This document shows, piece by piece, positions 35,386 to 48,930 of a stretch of 64,000 nt of DNA (its first letter is position 1; each line of letters begins with the position of its first letter). The stretch comes from Lamellibrachia columna (Eukaryota > Annelida > Polychaeta > Sabellida > Siboglinidae), in NCBI GenBank assembly GCA_963662155.1, contig OY759261.1, positions 35,834,022 through 35,898,021 on the forward strand. The letters are read 5' to 3'. The notes under the pieces are model-generated. The model saw nothing but the letters and a program-made list of their open reading frames with translations, did no database searches and was not told where the DNA came from. Both the position numbers and the translations under genes were made by a program.

Positions 35386-36864
35386 TTGGGATATTTTAAT
35401 ATAAATGCTACCAGTGGTCTGGCCGGTGTAGACTGGGCAAGGGCCTTCATTCGCCGGCATACGACGCTCACCATCAGAAGACCGATTGCAACTAGCATTG
35501 CACGTATGAAAGGGTTTAATAAAGAAGCTGTGGGAATGTTCTTTGGACAGTACAGGAAGTTGCTAGTGAATGATGGGTACGTCCCTACACGCATTTGGAA
35601 CTGTGACGAAACAGGGTTCACTACCGTTGCAAAGCCATCTAAGGTAGTCTGCACGAAAGGTATTAACCAGGTGCGAAAAGTGTCCAGTGCAGAACGGGGG
35701 AAAACATCACAGCTCTGTGCTGTATGAGCGCAGCTGGTACGTTCATCCCCCCTCTATTCGTCTTTCCACGCAAGCGAATCGTTGATTCTTTGATGAACGG
35801 CGCTCCGGCATGCTCCGTGGGCACCGTCAACACCCGTGGATCGGGATACGTTGACAATAATGTATTCCTGAGATGGATGCACCTCTTTGTTGACACTGTC
35901 GGCTGCAAGAAGACGACACCACATCTACTGCTGCTAGATGGCCACGAAAACCACAAGACACTCGATGTCATTCTCTACGCTCGAGAGAATGGCGTCGTGA
36001 TACTAACATTCCCGCCGCACTGCACCCATCGACTACAACCCTTAGATCGGACATTCTTCCGATCCCTGAAGGCAGCGTACTCACGAGCGGTCGACAACTG
36101 GATGGTCTGCAACAAGCACCGACCGGTCACGCAGTTTGACGTCATCCCGCTCTTCAATCAGGCGTACAAAACGTCGGCCACCATCGCATCGGCAACTAAC
36201 GGGCTCAGAGCGGCCGGACTATGGCCATTTGACGACGCCAAATTCGACGAAGAACTATTGGCCACCGCCCCTATACAACCTATCATCCAGCCTGCTCCGG
36301 GTGCTAGCGTCGCTGGTGTGCATGTCACCCCTGATACCGACAGGGAAGATGAAGACGCCATCCTGCCCGCCCCGATGGATGTCGTCGCGGATGTGCATGT
36401 CGCCCCTTATACCGACAGAGAAGCTGCGATGCGAGTCTTGAAGGCCTGTTCACCAACGTCGATCGTCTCAGCACCGGGAAAGACTCGAACAAGGGTGCTT
36501 GTGACAAGCGCTGTGGTGACGTCTTCACCGTATAAGAATATGATGGAAGTCAGGATTGCTGCTAAGGCAACCACGTCGGCCATGGTATGTCCACCCGAAA
36601 AGAAAAGCGCGAAACCATTTCGCATATTGCCTTCTCGCAAGCTGAATAAAAAGAAAACTAGCAAGAAAGAAAGATGTGGTGTGAAACGGCCGTGTGAGGA
36701 TTCACGACGACGAGTGGCCATGCCTCGTTTGCGGCGAGCCAATCAGAAGCAGCAGATCCGGTGAAAGTTGGATCCAGTGCCAGATCTGTCACCACTGGTC
36801 GCATCATGACTGCACCGAGGGTGGCAGATTTTATGTTTGCCACAATTGCGAGTCTGATAGTTAG
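35386..36864 (+). pseudogene. Pogo/Tigger transposase (DD35D) with C-terminal PHD finger, frameshifted
   Basis: Frame 35386-35727 holds the end of the CENP-B-type DNA-binding region and the first catalytic Asp (WNCDETGF). After a one-base deletion at 35724, frame 35724-36764 holds the second (LLLDGHENH) and third (LQPLDRTF) Asp residues with 35 residues between them. After another shift near 36700 a third frame to 36864 encodes a PHD-type zinc finger ([27 protein letters not shown]). The N-terminal helix-turn-helix expected for the family is missing. The enzyme would cut and join transposon ends in the nucleus, but this copy cannot make one continuous protein. Confidence 0.85.
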
Positions 36865-36908
36865 TGAACGAGTGGTTAGGCAGCAGATCCAACGAACGTT
36901 ACATTCTG

Positions 36909-37165
<257 letters not shown>

Positions 37166-37465
37166 CAAATACATGTCCACAATTTAGTCGAAAATTTAAC
37201 TAGTGACACCGACATTCTATTGGGGCAAAACGCCCAGAGGTGAGTGTTTTGCCCCTTGAGTGGGGCATAACGCCTATATGTAGGACCTCCGCTAAAACGA
37301 TTATGACTTTTTTCAGAGACAAGGCACATTAATAATGTTAACACACGGAATGTACCTAAGATAATGAACTACATAATCAACTGAACATAAAACAGATATA
37401 CCAAAAGGATTCTTTCCAGTAGCCGATGTCCCAAAAAACTGGGTGTTCTGCCCCAAGCTACTCTA

Positions 37466-37610
37466 TCTCTATTACGTAGAGTGTAGGAATTGCATTAAGT
37501 ATACTTTTGATTCTTATAAGTACCGATGGTTTCTTCGGTACCGACTTTATCCACGGATAGTTTAGAAATCGCGGACACAATTGCACAACGGATAGGACGC
37601 AAAGGTCGCT
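37466..37610 (-). pseudogene. Upstream piece of the polymerase-like gene, beyond the Tigger insertion
   Basis: On the minus strand, about 48 codons are open directly up to the TA target site. They are in the same phase as the polymerase-like frame on the other side once the transposon and one TA are discounted. A TAG (37613-37611) closes the frame upstream. Sequence character changes to host type soon after, near 37640, so this may be the edge of the virus-like insertion, cutting the gene. Confidence 0.5.
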
Positions 37611-37697
37611 CTACCACGATACGTTATACCAAATCGAAATGACCAGTGTTCTACTGTGTTGACAGCTGACCCTCCCTTATCAGTATTTCGTGTTTGT

Positions 37698-37731
37698 GTA
37701 AAAAAAAACTATCCGGATAGTTTTTCTTTAC
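37698..37731. repeat. 34-bp near-perfect palindrome
   Basis: AAAAACTATCCGGATAGTTTTT with A/T-rich arms extends to a 34-base hairpin with one mismatch. It lies about 90 bases from the apparent virus/host boundary. Role unknown. Confidence 0.7.
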
Positions 37732-37739
37732 AAAAATGG

Positions 37740-39800
37740 GATGGGAGGAATGTAATGTTTGGTCAACCTAAAATTGTAAGAACAGATCAGACATATTTAA
37801 TCAATAATTTAACGTTAGCATAAAGAAAACCCAGGTTGATACAACGTATGTAAGTCAAGCTAGTTTCTGGCCAGTTTGCAGCTTTGCTTATTATTTAGTC
37901 TACGCAGTAGGGAGGGGTAGAGTCGCCCCGACTGTAATAATAACTGGACTGTCAAACGGGAGAAATGTTTACCCGATTTAGAATGCAGAATGCCGGCCAT
38001 AAGAAACTAGTTTAGCTGGCAACTGACCGTCCCCAAGGACATAAGAAGGTTTCCCAGTCCTGGGGGTTCAGAAGGTGACTCGATACTTGCATACGACGTT
38101 CATTTCCAGCATGTACGGGGATGACGGTTGTATATTGACATCGACCATTAACGGCTTTCTCGATTTTCTAAAATGGTTAACCGCGCCTTCATTGGGGCGG
38201 GGTGCTTCTGAAATCTCTGGTATAAATAGGCCAGAAATAGATCAATAAAACAACGGGTGCGCGCGCCCTAAATTACCACGCACCTCGTTAAATTTGGACT
38301 CAAACTTATCGGCAAGGGTGGGCCACGCCGGCCCATACCTACCTTACCATTCGAAAACTAAATTTATTGAAGACTTTTAAATGTTAAATGGGAGCACCTA
38401 CATGATGCGTATAAACGAAGAAACAAGAACAATTGTAGAGACACCAATTTATGCTGTATGATCAACACTTCTGCGTTAATAAAATCTTGCGAACCTGGAA
38501 GATGCGTTCATGGCTTATTATACCGATCTGATCGTCTGCGGTATAACCAGTTAGAAGCTAGACGATCTGACGAGCGACAAAACAACTCGACGAATGCAGG
38601 CGCCCTTAAAGGGGAACTGAAGCAATTTTGTGTTGTGCCGTATATTTAAATATATATTATCTAACTATGCATTAATGGTGACAGATACCTGCTAATTTAT
38701 GAGATAAACTGAAAAACTGATTTTGTTCGAGACAAAAATCGACAAAATACATCACTGCGTATCGCCATTTTGTTGTCGAAACGAGTGGTTTGAGTCGCGT
38801 ATATCTAATCAATGTAAATTTTCGATTTTTTGCGATTTATTTCGTAAATAGGCATTCTGGAGCGAAAAAAAAGATATGGGTCTCTGTTATATATACAAGT
38901 GTTTACACACGTCAACAAAATAGCGTTTTTGTTCGTTGCAAATAAAAAAAGTTAAAGAAATTACAACAAAACACGCACAAAATCGTGGAAAACGCCGCAC
39001 TTCTCGAACACACGAGATGCTAACCAACGAGAATATGCGATAACGGAATACCGGAACTATTTTTTACTTGTTGACAAGATGGATGCATCGCTTGGGATAG
39101 TTTTACCAGATCTGCTACTAGCGATTAGTGGTTTACTGAACTTCCGTAATAGTTGACTATCTTTGGAGAAATGTAAACCACAGACGAAGAGTCTAGTTCG
39201 ACAGGCCACACGGAAACAACCGTTGACAGTCGTAAAATGTCACCGAGTGTGCGAGTCACGCTCCAGACTCCAGGTCGGCTTCGCCTTTGGCTTTGTTGAC
39301 GTTGGATTCAGGAAAAATTACAACAGCGCTTTGACTGTCAACGATTCCTGACTAGGTAATGTGATGTGGTGAACCTGTGGAAATTGCGTCCCGATGTCTG
39401 CGCACGTTTACGTTGAGTCATCATGCTGCGCCGAGGAAGCTACCATGCCTAGGGCTAGGCTATGGCTATGCAGCACCGTGTGCCCGACCGCGTTGGTGCT
39501 TGCATCACCGTACGAAGGCGAAGACGATGATTTTGTAGTGATATGCACAAACAAAGCGTGCTAGATGTTGGTCTGCTGTCATTGCATGATTTGCGTGCCG
39601 ACTCATCGATTCGCCCTATAGCTAGCAGGTCAGTAATTCAATTGTTATCGAATCATTGCCATTTTAATAATCATATTTTTTCTGCATATTTCTTTTACCT
39701 AGCCCGAGGGCGAGGTCCGAACTACAATGGCAATGCAAGCAGGCTTTTCTCTTTATTTTGTATCTAATCTAATGAAGTGTACCGTGACTGTATTTTAATA
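37740..39800. other. Host non-coding sequence, no gene seen
   Basis: Frames are short. A TATAAATA (about 38220) followed 25 bases later by AATAAA (about 38246) might mark a solo LTR, but ends and target duplications were not found. A segment at 38605-38800 starts CCTTAAAGGGGAACTGAAGC, a MITE-like end related to the inverted end at 46470-46495. Confidence 0.5.
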
Positions 39801-40060
39801 TTGGGTTTGGTTTGTTGTTGAATAACATTGATGACAATAATAAAATGAGGGTTTATTTAATTCATTATGTGAATATATATATATTCTTAAATGTTACCGT
39901 AATCGTGATTGTAATAATGATTGTAATCATAACTACATTAGTAATTGTGATTGCAGTAATTACTGTAATCATGATTACGTTAATATTCATACTTGTAATC
40001 ACCCCTCTCTGTAGCACATCACACCTTGTTGTTTGGTTCAATGTAATCATTTAAATAACA
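39800..40060. repeat. Degenerate AT-rich simple repeat
   Basis: Imperfect GTAAT/ATCAT/GATTA motifs repeat over about 200 bases without a clean period. Confidence 0.6.
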
Positions 40061-40729
40061 ATAATTAACTACTGACAGTATGTAATGTTCACAGTTTTGC
40101 AACTATTATGGTAATTATGGAATTAGTGCTATCAACTAACCATGACAAATTATATTTCAGGCTCAGGAAAGGCAAGACAAGTAATCCCATCCTGCGATGT
40201 GGGAAGGATCTGTGATGTCTATTCTGAACCAAATTGAATTGATGGAAAGTTTAGCTATGGAGATTGACTTGACACAGGTGAGTGTACTGATAATCTGATA
40301 TAGACAAATTGTGAGGCACCCACAGTATGCAGCAGGTCGAAAAACAACCTGGAAAATTACAAAAATTCCCACTAAAATATTAATAACTGAATGATGTGAA
40401 TGCCTTCTTATCCATATCCCATTTCTGTCAACAAAAATGTTACCTGCAGCATCTTGCATGTCACTACACACAATTTCATTTATATTGAGACCAACATAAA
40501 ATATATCAACAGTTTATTCACATAGAAAAACAATTACCAAAGAAATAAGGCTTGACTAAAAACAGTGACTTCTTACCACCGGGAAATACAACCTTGAACA
40601 TGGATATCACAGTTACACACATCATTATTATGCCACAACATTATCAAATATACTGGTAGTTTAGCTTAGGAAATAATTAATCTTTATAAAGCCAAGGCAT
40701 TTTAACTGTTTCATCATCATCATCTGTAC

Positions 40730-41200
40730 CAATGGCAATAGACTACTTGTTTTGATTGGACAGTAAATGTACACCAATCATGTGTAACAATATTACTTGT
40801 TCTGACTGACAGTAAACGTACACCAATCATGCATACCAATACACTACTTGTTCCTACCAACAGTAAATGTACACCAATGATGTCATTCTGGAATCTGCAC
40901 CATTTCACTACTTCTTCTGACAGTAAATGTACACCAATCATGTGTATCCAATATACTACTTGTTCTGACTGAATCTACTACTTGTTCCTACCGACAGCAA
41001 ATGTAAACCAAGCGTCTCATTCTCTACTAAATACACTACTTGTACTGACAGTAAATGTACACCAATCATATGTATCAATACACTACTTGTTCTGACTGAT
41101 AGTACTTGCACACCAACCATCTGTTCCAATACACTACTGGCACTAAATATACACCAATACACTACTTATTCTGACTGATAGTACATGTACACCTAACATA
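40730..41200. repeat. Imperfect minisatellite of about 50-60 bp units
   Basis: At least eight copies of CTACTTGTTCTGACTGACAG plus AAATGTACACCAATCATG-like sequence, with variable spacing and decay. Unlike the virus-block arrays, the copies are quite divergent. Confidence 0.85.
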
Positions 41201-42310
41201 TTCAATTCACCTTTCACTCATCCAGGGGTAGAAATCAGCACACTTTCCTGACAGACACCCCAGTATCCGAAAGACCTTGGCTGATAGATCAGACATGAGT
41301 ACAACCTGTGTCACAGTTTATGGCTGTTTGGTGTGTGGCAGGTGCAGAAAAGTGACATAAGTTTTTCTCGCGAATGACAAACTTCTTCTCTTTCTTATAG
41401 GTGTCAGAGCTGCTTGAGTCACCTTCGGTTATGTCGCTGTTATCACATAGTGTGCATCATCTGCACCAATGTCTTTATTCTCACTGAATCTGATGGAAGC
41501 TTCACATAGGAGTAGTCATGATCAACGTTCATTGGTGCAATAATGTCATCCGTGACTACAGCAGCATTCGTGAAGTGTCGCACTTGAAATATCGTTACCG
41601 GATCGATTTGCGTTTCAGCATCAGTTGTATGTTGTGCCACAGCAGTAGTAGCAGTGATGGCACTAAAGGTGACATCCGTAATGTAAAGATTGACGGCATC
41701 ACCCATAGCGCTGGATGCTTCAAAACTAGTACCTGTACTTGTATGAACCAATGGTGAATCCTTCATCTGAAAAGATTACACATACAGTGACTTGAACATT
41801 TTACAAAATTCATCTTTTGCATAATAAAAATGAATCACAATGTGAGAAACTTTCTCTTGTATATATTATTTTTAGAATATAAGAGTGCCAGTGTCATATA
41901 GAATGTATAAAGTAGTCAACCACAGGGAGAAACATTTTCCCTATGGAGCCATGTTAATTCAACCAATGGGTCTTTCACTGATCTCTTAATGTTTTTAATG
42001 AATCTGTTTGGTCAGTTTGACGAATGCCACTGGTAACATAACCAAACGCATGTAACCAAAATTGTAGCATCCTAGCTCCAAAGTGCATTATATTATCTAA
42101 TCAACATTGCACTGTTTTCAATGGGCCAGGGAGGTCAAAATTCTATAAGGGTCCAAATTCCATAACAAAATATGGACCCATAGTTACACTTTCTATGGGG
42201 TTCCTTATTTTATATCTGACACTCGATTTAGATAACATAATGCATGAATATTGTTATTGGACCAAATGCAGATCTATGCTTGTGACATCTTTACCTTATA
42301 AATGCTGCAT
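41200..42310. other. Host non-coding sequence, no gene seen
   Basis: Only short frames; no motif, repeat or splice pattern that I can support. Confidence 0.5.
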
Positions 42311-42318
42311 GCACACAT

Positions 42319-42470
<152 letters not shown>

Positions 42471-42664
42471 ACATGTAAATATATATATAATTATTAGGTA
42501 TTATACTGAAAGCATCTGCTAGATAGTATGGTGCATGGACAAAAGCCCCTCTCGACAAAAGCCCCACATACATAAGCTTGTTTCAATTCAATTATACTGT
42601 TCATGACTGTTGCTGTAGTACACAGAGACAAGATATTGTCATGATTATACTTCAGGCATGTGGT

Positions 42665-42825
42665 CAATTCCATTCCGGAATTGGAACTAACCCTCAATTC
42701 CAGTTCCGGAATTGGAATTGACTACAAAATTTTTTTTTATTGAATTTGTTTTTCCAAAATTGATTTTGTTGGGAATTGGAATTGATTTTGTTGGGAATTG
42801 GAATTGATTTTGTTGGAATTATTGA
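42665..42825. repeat. GGAATTGGAATTG-rich simple repeat
   Basis: Units such as ATTTTGTTGGGAATTGGAATTG repeat three to four times. A related piece occurs near 44800-44880. Confidence 0.75.
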
Positions 42826-43418
42826 CTTGATACTGTTAATATTTACCCTGATATTTACTTATATTACTTTTAAAATCATATTTGTCTTCTATTAGCATGT
42901 CATCCTGAATCTGGTAACAGCCAGGAAGTTGTCAACATTACAGCATAGACACTGTCTACTCTGGTATTGAAACATTGTGACCAAGAACAATATAATCAAG
43001 CATTTGCATCAAAAAGAAATATTAAGTTACTGTAACAGACAGTAAAACCAAAATCAGACCATTCAGGCCTCATTTTCTTTCTCATTGTAGAAGGTTTATT
43101 TACAGAGATTGCCAATTAAGGGCACCTGCCTGCTCATTCCCTTTGTGTGAGAGAGGAAGCCTGCCCCACTTGAATGCAGCCCCTTGTTTATCAAAGCCTA
43201 ATGTTCAGCCCACAAGTTTCCCATACTAAACATGTCACTGGTCACCTGTACAATGCTGTTACATGTGGCTGTAGGGTTTGCCCTTTGTAGTAATTAAAAA
43301 TGTCCCCATGGAGAATACATGTTGGAGATTAGGATGTTGAAGACTCAAACTTTCCAGTAAATTTGATGAAATATCAATGATACCACAACTGATAGCGATA
43401 TAAATCCGCCTCCTAGTA

Positions 43419-44446
43419 TATTTGCTCCCCCCCCCCGGACATCTGCCCCTTTTTTATGATAGTTGACAAGTGAAAATCAGTTTGCAGTTTTATCATTATT
43501 ACTACAATAACATAACATTCAATGACAAGTCAAAGTCACTTTAGCCTAATGCAATGGCCTATCCCCTGGAGTGTGTATGAGATGATCTTGTCACCAGTTG
43601 TTTTCCAGGTATCATTGATAGTCAGATCAGTGGTGGAAGATGGGTTCTTGGGGTGATGGTTCCACAAACAGTGGTGGACAGTAACGAGTCAGAGATCAGC
43701 TGGTTTGGAGTGCCCCTGGTATTAGCTGCCTTAGTTTTCAGGTCCTCACGGACCTTGGCAGCTTCTATCTGTGCCGTGTCACCATCATGGTTGCAGGCAG
43801 TCTTGTTGATCACATTCTGGATCTGGAGATCAGATCAGTGACCACAGCACCCTTGCATGATCAGGATCGACGCCGGCTTCACTCCCAATGAAGAGTAATC
43901 TTGTTGGTCCCCCTTCTTGGTGTAGGAATGACACTCAAAACATGACCTCCTCAAATGCTAGTAGTAATTTCCATGGTGAAGTTATAAGTGAATTCTGACA
44001 ACTCTGGCTTGTGCATCCAGTTTTATAGGAAAATGGAGTCACTCCAACTCTCCATGGTAAATGCAATTCAAAAGAAACCTTGTTGAGATGGCTTCTTTCA
44101 AATATCCTCAATTGTCCTAACATGTCCAGGTCCTAATGTCACTGGCTTCTTCCACAATTGCAATAAAGATAATCCTTTGATTACAGGATCATCTCCAACT
44201 ACATAAAGTAATTTACTTGGCTGATCTTGCACAAAGAACATTAATTGCAATTAGGGTAATATATATATTGAATTCATGTTCAGAAATAAAAAAATAAGTT
44301 AAAAAAACATTTCTTAAAAAAACTTACAAATAATCCAGAAGCTATAGACGGGGCAAATGTCCAGATTTTGAATAAGGCAAGGGGCTAATGTCTGGGGGGC
44401 AAGTGACAAAGGGGCAAATGTCCGGAAGGGGGGGGGCAAATGACCT
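43419..44446. mobile_element. Non-autonomous DNA transposon with GGGGCAAATGTCC-type inverted ends
   Basis: The left end (TTTGCTCCCCCCCCCCGGACATCTGCCCC) is shown here as TTTGCTCCCCC then GGACATCTGCCCC, and it is matched inverted by GGGGCAAATGTCCGGAAGGG at the right (about 44411-44446). Further GGGGCAAATGTCC copies lie just inside the right end. There is no transposase frame inside about 1.0 kb. Target duplication was not resolved, so the exact ends may be off by some bases. Confidence 0.55.
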
Positions 44447-44613
44447 GGACCCGATATAAACAGGGGAAACTGTTCAAAACTCAGATTAATGACCCAACTG
44501 TCCAGGGCTGTCCAAAATGTCTGGTTTTGTTAGCAAAAATCCAGGAGAGGTGTCGCAGCAGAATGTACATATGAAATGGCTGGATGCCATTTTAAAGTTT
44601 TTATATGGCAAAC

Positions 44614-44620
<7 letters not shown>

Positions 44621-44679
<59 letters not shown>
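44621..44679. repeat. TA/TG microsatellite
   Basis: TA units followed by a short TG run. Confidence 0.97.
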
Positions 44680-44689
<10 letters not shown>

Positions 44690-44699
44690 CATTTAACGA

Positions 44700-46280
44700 A
44701 CAATAATTTTTTAATCATATCTAATTAAATATGATTGTGCACACGTGACAAATAAAACTGTGTTAAAACGAATTGGATTTGAATTTTTCTTTAGCCTAGG
44801 ATTTTAACGTTTTGGAATTGATTTTTTGCAAGGCGGAATTAGAACTGATTTTTTGGAATGGACAAAACAGAATTGACCCCATGCCTGATATACTTCCTTC
44901 ATATGTATAGCTTGTACTAATACTATTGTGCGTTGCCGACAGTTGCCCCCTCCACCCACGTATTCATTACAGTGTTATCAGTCGACTTAGAATAAAATGT
45001 AATTAATACATCTCTATGAACTTCCGGTTATTACATGTGGGGTTTAATCTGATCAATAAAGAAAATTTATTTTATATAATTTTGCCTTATTGTCAAGTCA
45101 CAAGAATTCAGACAGAAATTGTAAAGTGTCATTATAGAAAGACATGTAATCTGACAGTGTTGAACTGGGTAGATGACGATGCCTTAGTAAGTTTCCTTTC
45201 CAACTAGACATTGCATGGGTGAAATGCATTTTACTTAAATATTTAAATACTTTTAAACAGTTTTTGCAACTGCATTTGCACTTAATCACAATGAAAGTAT
45301 TTGCATATTTTAAATATTTCCATAAAGAATTTGAAATGTAAACAGCAACAGTAGGCTTCTGTTGCACTATAGTCTATACTGTCTTTTGGTCGTGTTTCTC
45401 CCATGCATCTAAAACCCCCCCAGGCTTAGCCTTACGCTTGCTGCTAGCTCTCTAGGCATTTAGAACACATGAGTATGAGACTTATTATGACTGTCAATAA
45501 ATAATATCAAATTATTTTCTTGAATAATTTTGCCTAGTACATACGCCATGGCCCATGTTATAAGGTTGCAGTATATCCTGTAGCACTTACTGAGTTATTG
45601 TTATTGTTCTGAGTACGGCCACGTATTGACGGTACGTATCAGTCGTATGATCACGTCGAATATAAATCGGCGGATTGGAAAACACTCGTAATTATATCAA
45701 ACTATTAACATTTACTCGCACTTTATTGTATTCATACATTTCGATTTACTGTGGGTCATATATATGCTGACGTTGAAGCACAGCTGTGCTTATTGGGGTG
45801 GAACTATATTGTAATCGTAGTGATAAGTCACAATGGTAACGGTAATCCAATTTACTAACCTGGTTTCGGCTCGTCGCTTCCTACGCATCGCTCTGCCCTC
45901 TGATATCTGACGTTTCCTTGTCGCAGAATAGTCTGTAGATGCATGGTCATATGCGAAAAAAAGATCTAAGATGGAACGGTATCTTTGACTAAGAATGACA
46001 TCTTGATGCTCACCGTCTATCCATGCTCATCACATAGTCTTTTGTCTTGTTATCTGCATCGGACAAGTGCTCACTCGCAGAGCCTGCGGCTGGCGGACAC
46101 GGCAATTTCCGCATTTGCAACCACATTTTCCGCTGCAAATTCTTCCTGGGAAGTCGATCAAAAGTTTTTTCCTTGCATTTGTAGTACTAGTTGATATATC
46201 CAGGAGCCATCCAGTGCACACCAGTTTTCTTTTTATTCGATTTTCCATGCGTTTAGGCCATTTTTCCGAGAGGTTTTTAC
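44700..46280. other. Host non-coding sequence, no gene seen
   Basis: AT-rich up to about 45800, then more balanced. No frame with recognisable protein and no clear splice sites. Confidence 0.5.
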
Positions 46281-46299
46281 TGTGTGAACGCGGTGCCAG

Positions 46300-46495
46300 G
46301 AGCTCGTACTCAAACCACTCTGCCGCTGAGCCCCCCGCAGAGCAATATGGCGCCGCCCAGCGAAGATAATGGCAAAGTTAAAAAGGATATTACAAGATTA
46401 CCGTGGCGTTGCGCCCATCATATAAGGGTGATATATACTGTAAATGGTATGTTATTATGTTTGGGCTATTGTTGTTCAAGTGCTTCACCCCCCCT
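46300..46495. repeat. MITE-like end with CTTAAAGGGG motif
   Basis: The right edge reads inverted as CTTAAAGGGGGGGTGAAGCA, resembling CTTAAAGGGGAACTGAAGCA at 38605. Both have a nearby short GC-rich stretch with an ATGGC core. This suggests two members of one non-autonomous family; the outer ends are not defined. Confidence 0.35.
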
Positions 46496-46582
46496 TTAAG
46501 AGAAGCGAGAATCTTACAGGGTGACATCTCTGTCAGTTTCACGTTGGATCAGCGCCAATGTACGTGTGAATGAAGTTATAAC

Positions 46583-46586
46583 TGCA

Positions 46587-46661
<75 letters not shown>
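46583..46661. repeat. CAG trinucleotide microsatellite
   Basis: About 26 CAG units with one CAA. It is not in a credible coding frame. Confidence 0.98.
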
Positions 46662-46666
<5 letters not shown>

Positions 46667-46904
46667 ACAACTACTATTATTAATTTGTTTAACGTCATAA
46701 TTACGACATCAATATTTAGTGACATGGTTGCATCGATGCATAATGCCGTAATGCTTTTGGCTCAAATAGCAATATGTATACAAAATATCTCTGCTGACTA
46801 TTTGACGTCTTTTACAACACCTTCAAAAACATTTTGGCATTTCTTCGGTAGTTCGAATCATATTTTCAGACAGACACCAATGCATTAAGATATCTATCTC
46901 ACTA

Positions 46905-47486
46905 TCTTGCCCACAACACCTTCCATTCAGAGTCCCGCAAGGATCCGTCCTTGGCCTGTTTAGCTTATACACTACATCTCTCAGCCAAGTTATTACTAAT
47001 CATACTATCAGTCATCACTTGTATGCTGTTGACACACATGTATTATATCACTTGCACAATCAAATGCACAAGAATCTCTTTCAACTTTAAGTAATTGTTT
47101 CACTGACATATTGTTTTGGGTGGAGGCAAATCAGCTGAAGCTTAACCCAGATAAAACATACCTTATTATTACTGGCATTAAGCAACAACGAAATAGGATC
47201 ATCGACCACTTTCCAGTTAATTTGCTTGGCAGTGATACATCCCCATCAAATACCGTTCGTAATCTAGGTGTTTTCGACAGTAACTTTAACTTCCGCCAGC
47301 ACATTTTCTCAAATATGCAAATCCTGTTTCTACCATATACGTAATCTCCGTCGATTTCGGCGTCATATATATTTATCTACTGTATCTATTTATCTATTTA
47401 TCTACAATATCAACAGCACTAATTAGTAGTGGCCTTGATTATTGAAATTCACTACTAAACAACATTGCTAAAGGAGACTTAGAGTA
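46905..47486 (+). mobile_element. LINE (CR1/Jockey-like) reverse transcriptase fragment
   Basis: A plus-strand region resembles the RT core (VPQGSVLG with a decayed LYAxDT box), then LKLNPDKTYLIITG and LGVFDSNFNFRQHI, as in LINE reverse transcriptases. After a shift near 47340 it continues with an ISSGLDY-like segment. Several stops and shifts make it dead. It ends abruptly at the transposon at 47487. Confidence 0.75.
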
Positions 47487-47489
47487 GTG

Positions 47490-47640
47490 TGGGGCAAAAC
47501 GCACACCACGGGGCAAAGCGCACACCACGGAGCAAAGCGCACACCACGGCGCAAAGCGCACACCACGGGGCAAAGCGCACACCACGGGGCAAAGCGCACA
47601 CCACGGGGCAAAGTGCACACCACGGGGCAAAGCGCATCCC
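47490..47640. repeat. 19-bp terminal tandem repeat (about 8 copies)
   Basis: Units of GGGGCAAAGCGCACACCAC. Forms the left end of the transposon. Confidence 0.95.
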
Positions 47641-48587
47641 ACCTATCTCAGCAGATGTCACTTCCATTGGCGCAATCCTCCAATCAAATAATTAGCCCAG
47701 TAGAAATCAGCACATTTTTTACAACACCCGGGCATTTTTGTTAAAAAGCAAATTTGTGTCTAAAAATGACTAGTAGACTGTCCTGGACTTGCATAACAAA
47801 TGCAACCAATATTAACCCTGGGAAACATATTGTTTGTCAGTGTACTATTATGTACCCTGCCATTATCATATTTCCTTTTACTGGCACTTCTTCAATCCCC
47901 TCCTTGTAAACTTGCAAGTGCCTATTTTGTAAAACAAGTACACATTAAAACAAAATTGTAACCCTTTCACCAAATTCTTATTTTTTTGCAATTGTGACAC
48001 CCATTTACATTACTGCTGGTCGTTTTGAGCCACTCAACATCTCTCTGTGGATGCCGGTACTGATTTCCAGGCCAAAACATTCAACTACCCTGTAAAGCCG
48101 CGAGTGTCTTTTTGTCAACAAAATACACATTAACACACAACTGTAATGCTGTGACCAAATTAAATTTCGATTTTTTTATTGTGATATTCATTGACTCCCA
48201 CCACCTTCGAAAGAAAGGTACTCGCGACATTACAGGGTGGAGGAAGGTTTTGGTCAGGATATTAATACTTGCACACAAAGCAAGATGTAATTCCAATGAC
48301 TCCTTCAATGTGGAGTAAAGCACCCCCGTTGTAAATCACAATGGCAATGGTGGTTTTATAAATTAATCCGTTTTATACCTGCACGGCATATTCTCGACTA
48401 TTTATTTAATAAACAACCAACTTATCCGCTAGCTATCTGATTGTTTTATAATGTTTGTTTGAACATTACCTCTACTTAAATAGGATCTGCAGATCGACGC
48501 TGTGCATTAATTTGTTCAATGTTCCAATACTTGTTCTACAGAATATATATCCATGGATATAACACGAACACACCATTATAATATACA

Positions 48588-48930
48588 GTAGTGGGGGCAA
48601 CGTGAACCGGGGGTGCGCTTTGTAGTGGCGGCAACGTGAACCAGGGGTGCGCTTTGTAGTGGGGGCAACGTGAACCGGGGGTGCGCTTTGTATTGGCGGC
48701 AACGTGAACCTGGGCTGCGCTTTGTAGTGGCGGCAACGTGAACCGGGGGTGCGCTTTGTAGTGGCGGCAACGTGAACCGGGGGTGCGCTTTGTAGTGGCG
48801 GCAACGTGAACCGGGGGTGTGCTTTGTAGTGGCGGCAACGTGAACCGGGGGTGCGCTTTGTAGTGGCGGCAACGTGAACCGGTGATGCGCTTTGTAGTGG
48901 CGGCAACGTGAACCGGGGGTGCGCTTTGCC
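48588..48930. repeat. 34-bp terminal tandem repeat (about 10 copies)
   Basis: Units of TAGTGGCGGCAACGTGAACC plus GGGGGTGCGCTTTG. Its last copy runs into GCCCCAC, the inverted terminus. Confidence 0.95.

Noticed and set aside
37526..37642. 38-codon plus-strand ORF just right of the Tigger element
   Set aside because: It is antisense to the polymerase-like minus frame that is open to the TA site, so it is a shadow.
37655..38340. Solo LTR with TATAAATA and AATAAA
   Set aside because: No matched ends, target duplication or primer-binding site could be found by eye.
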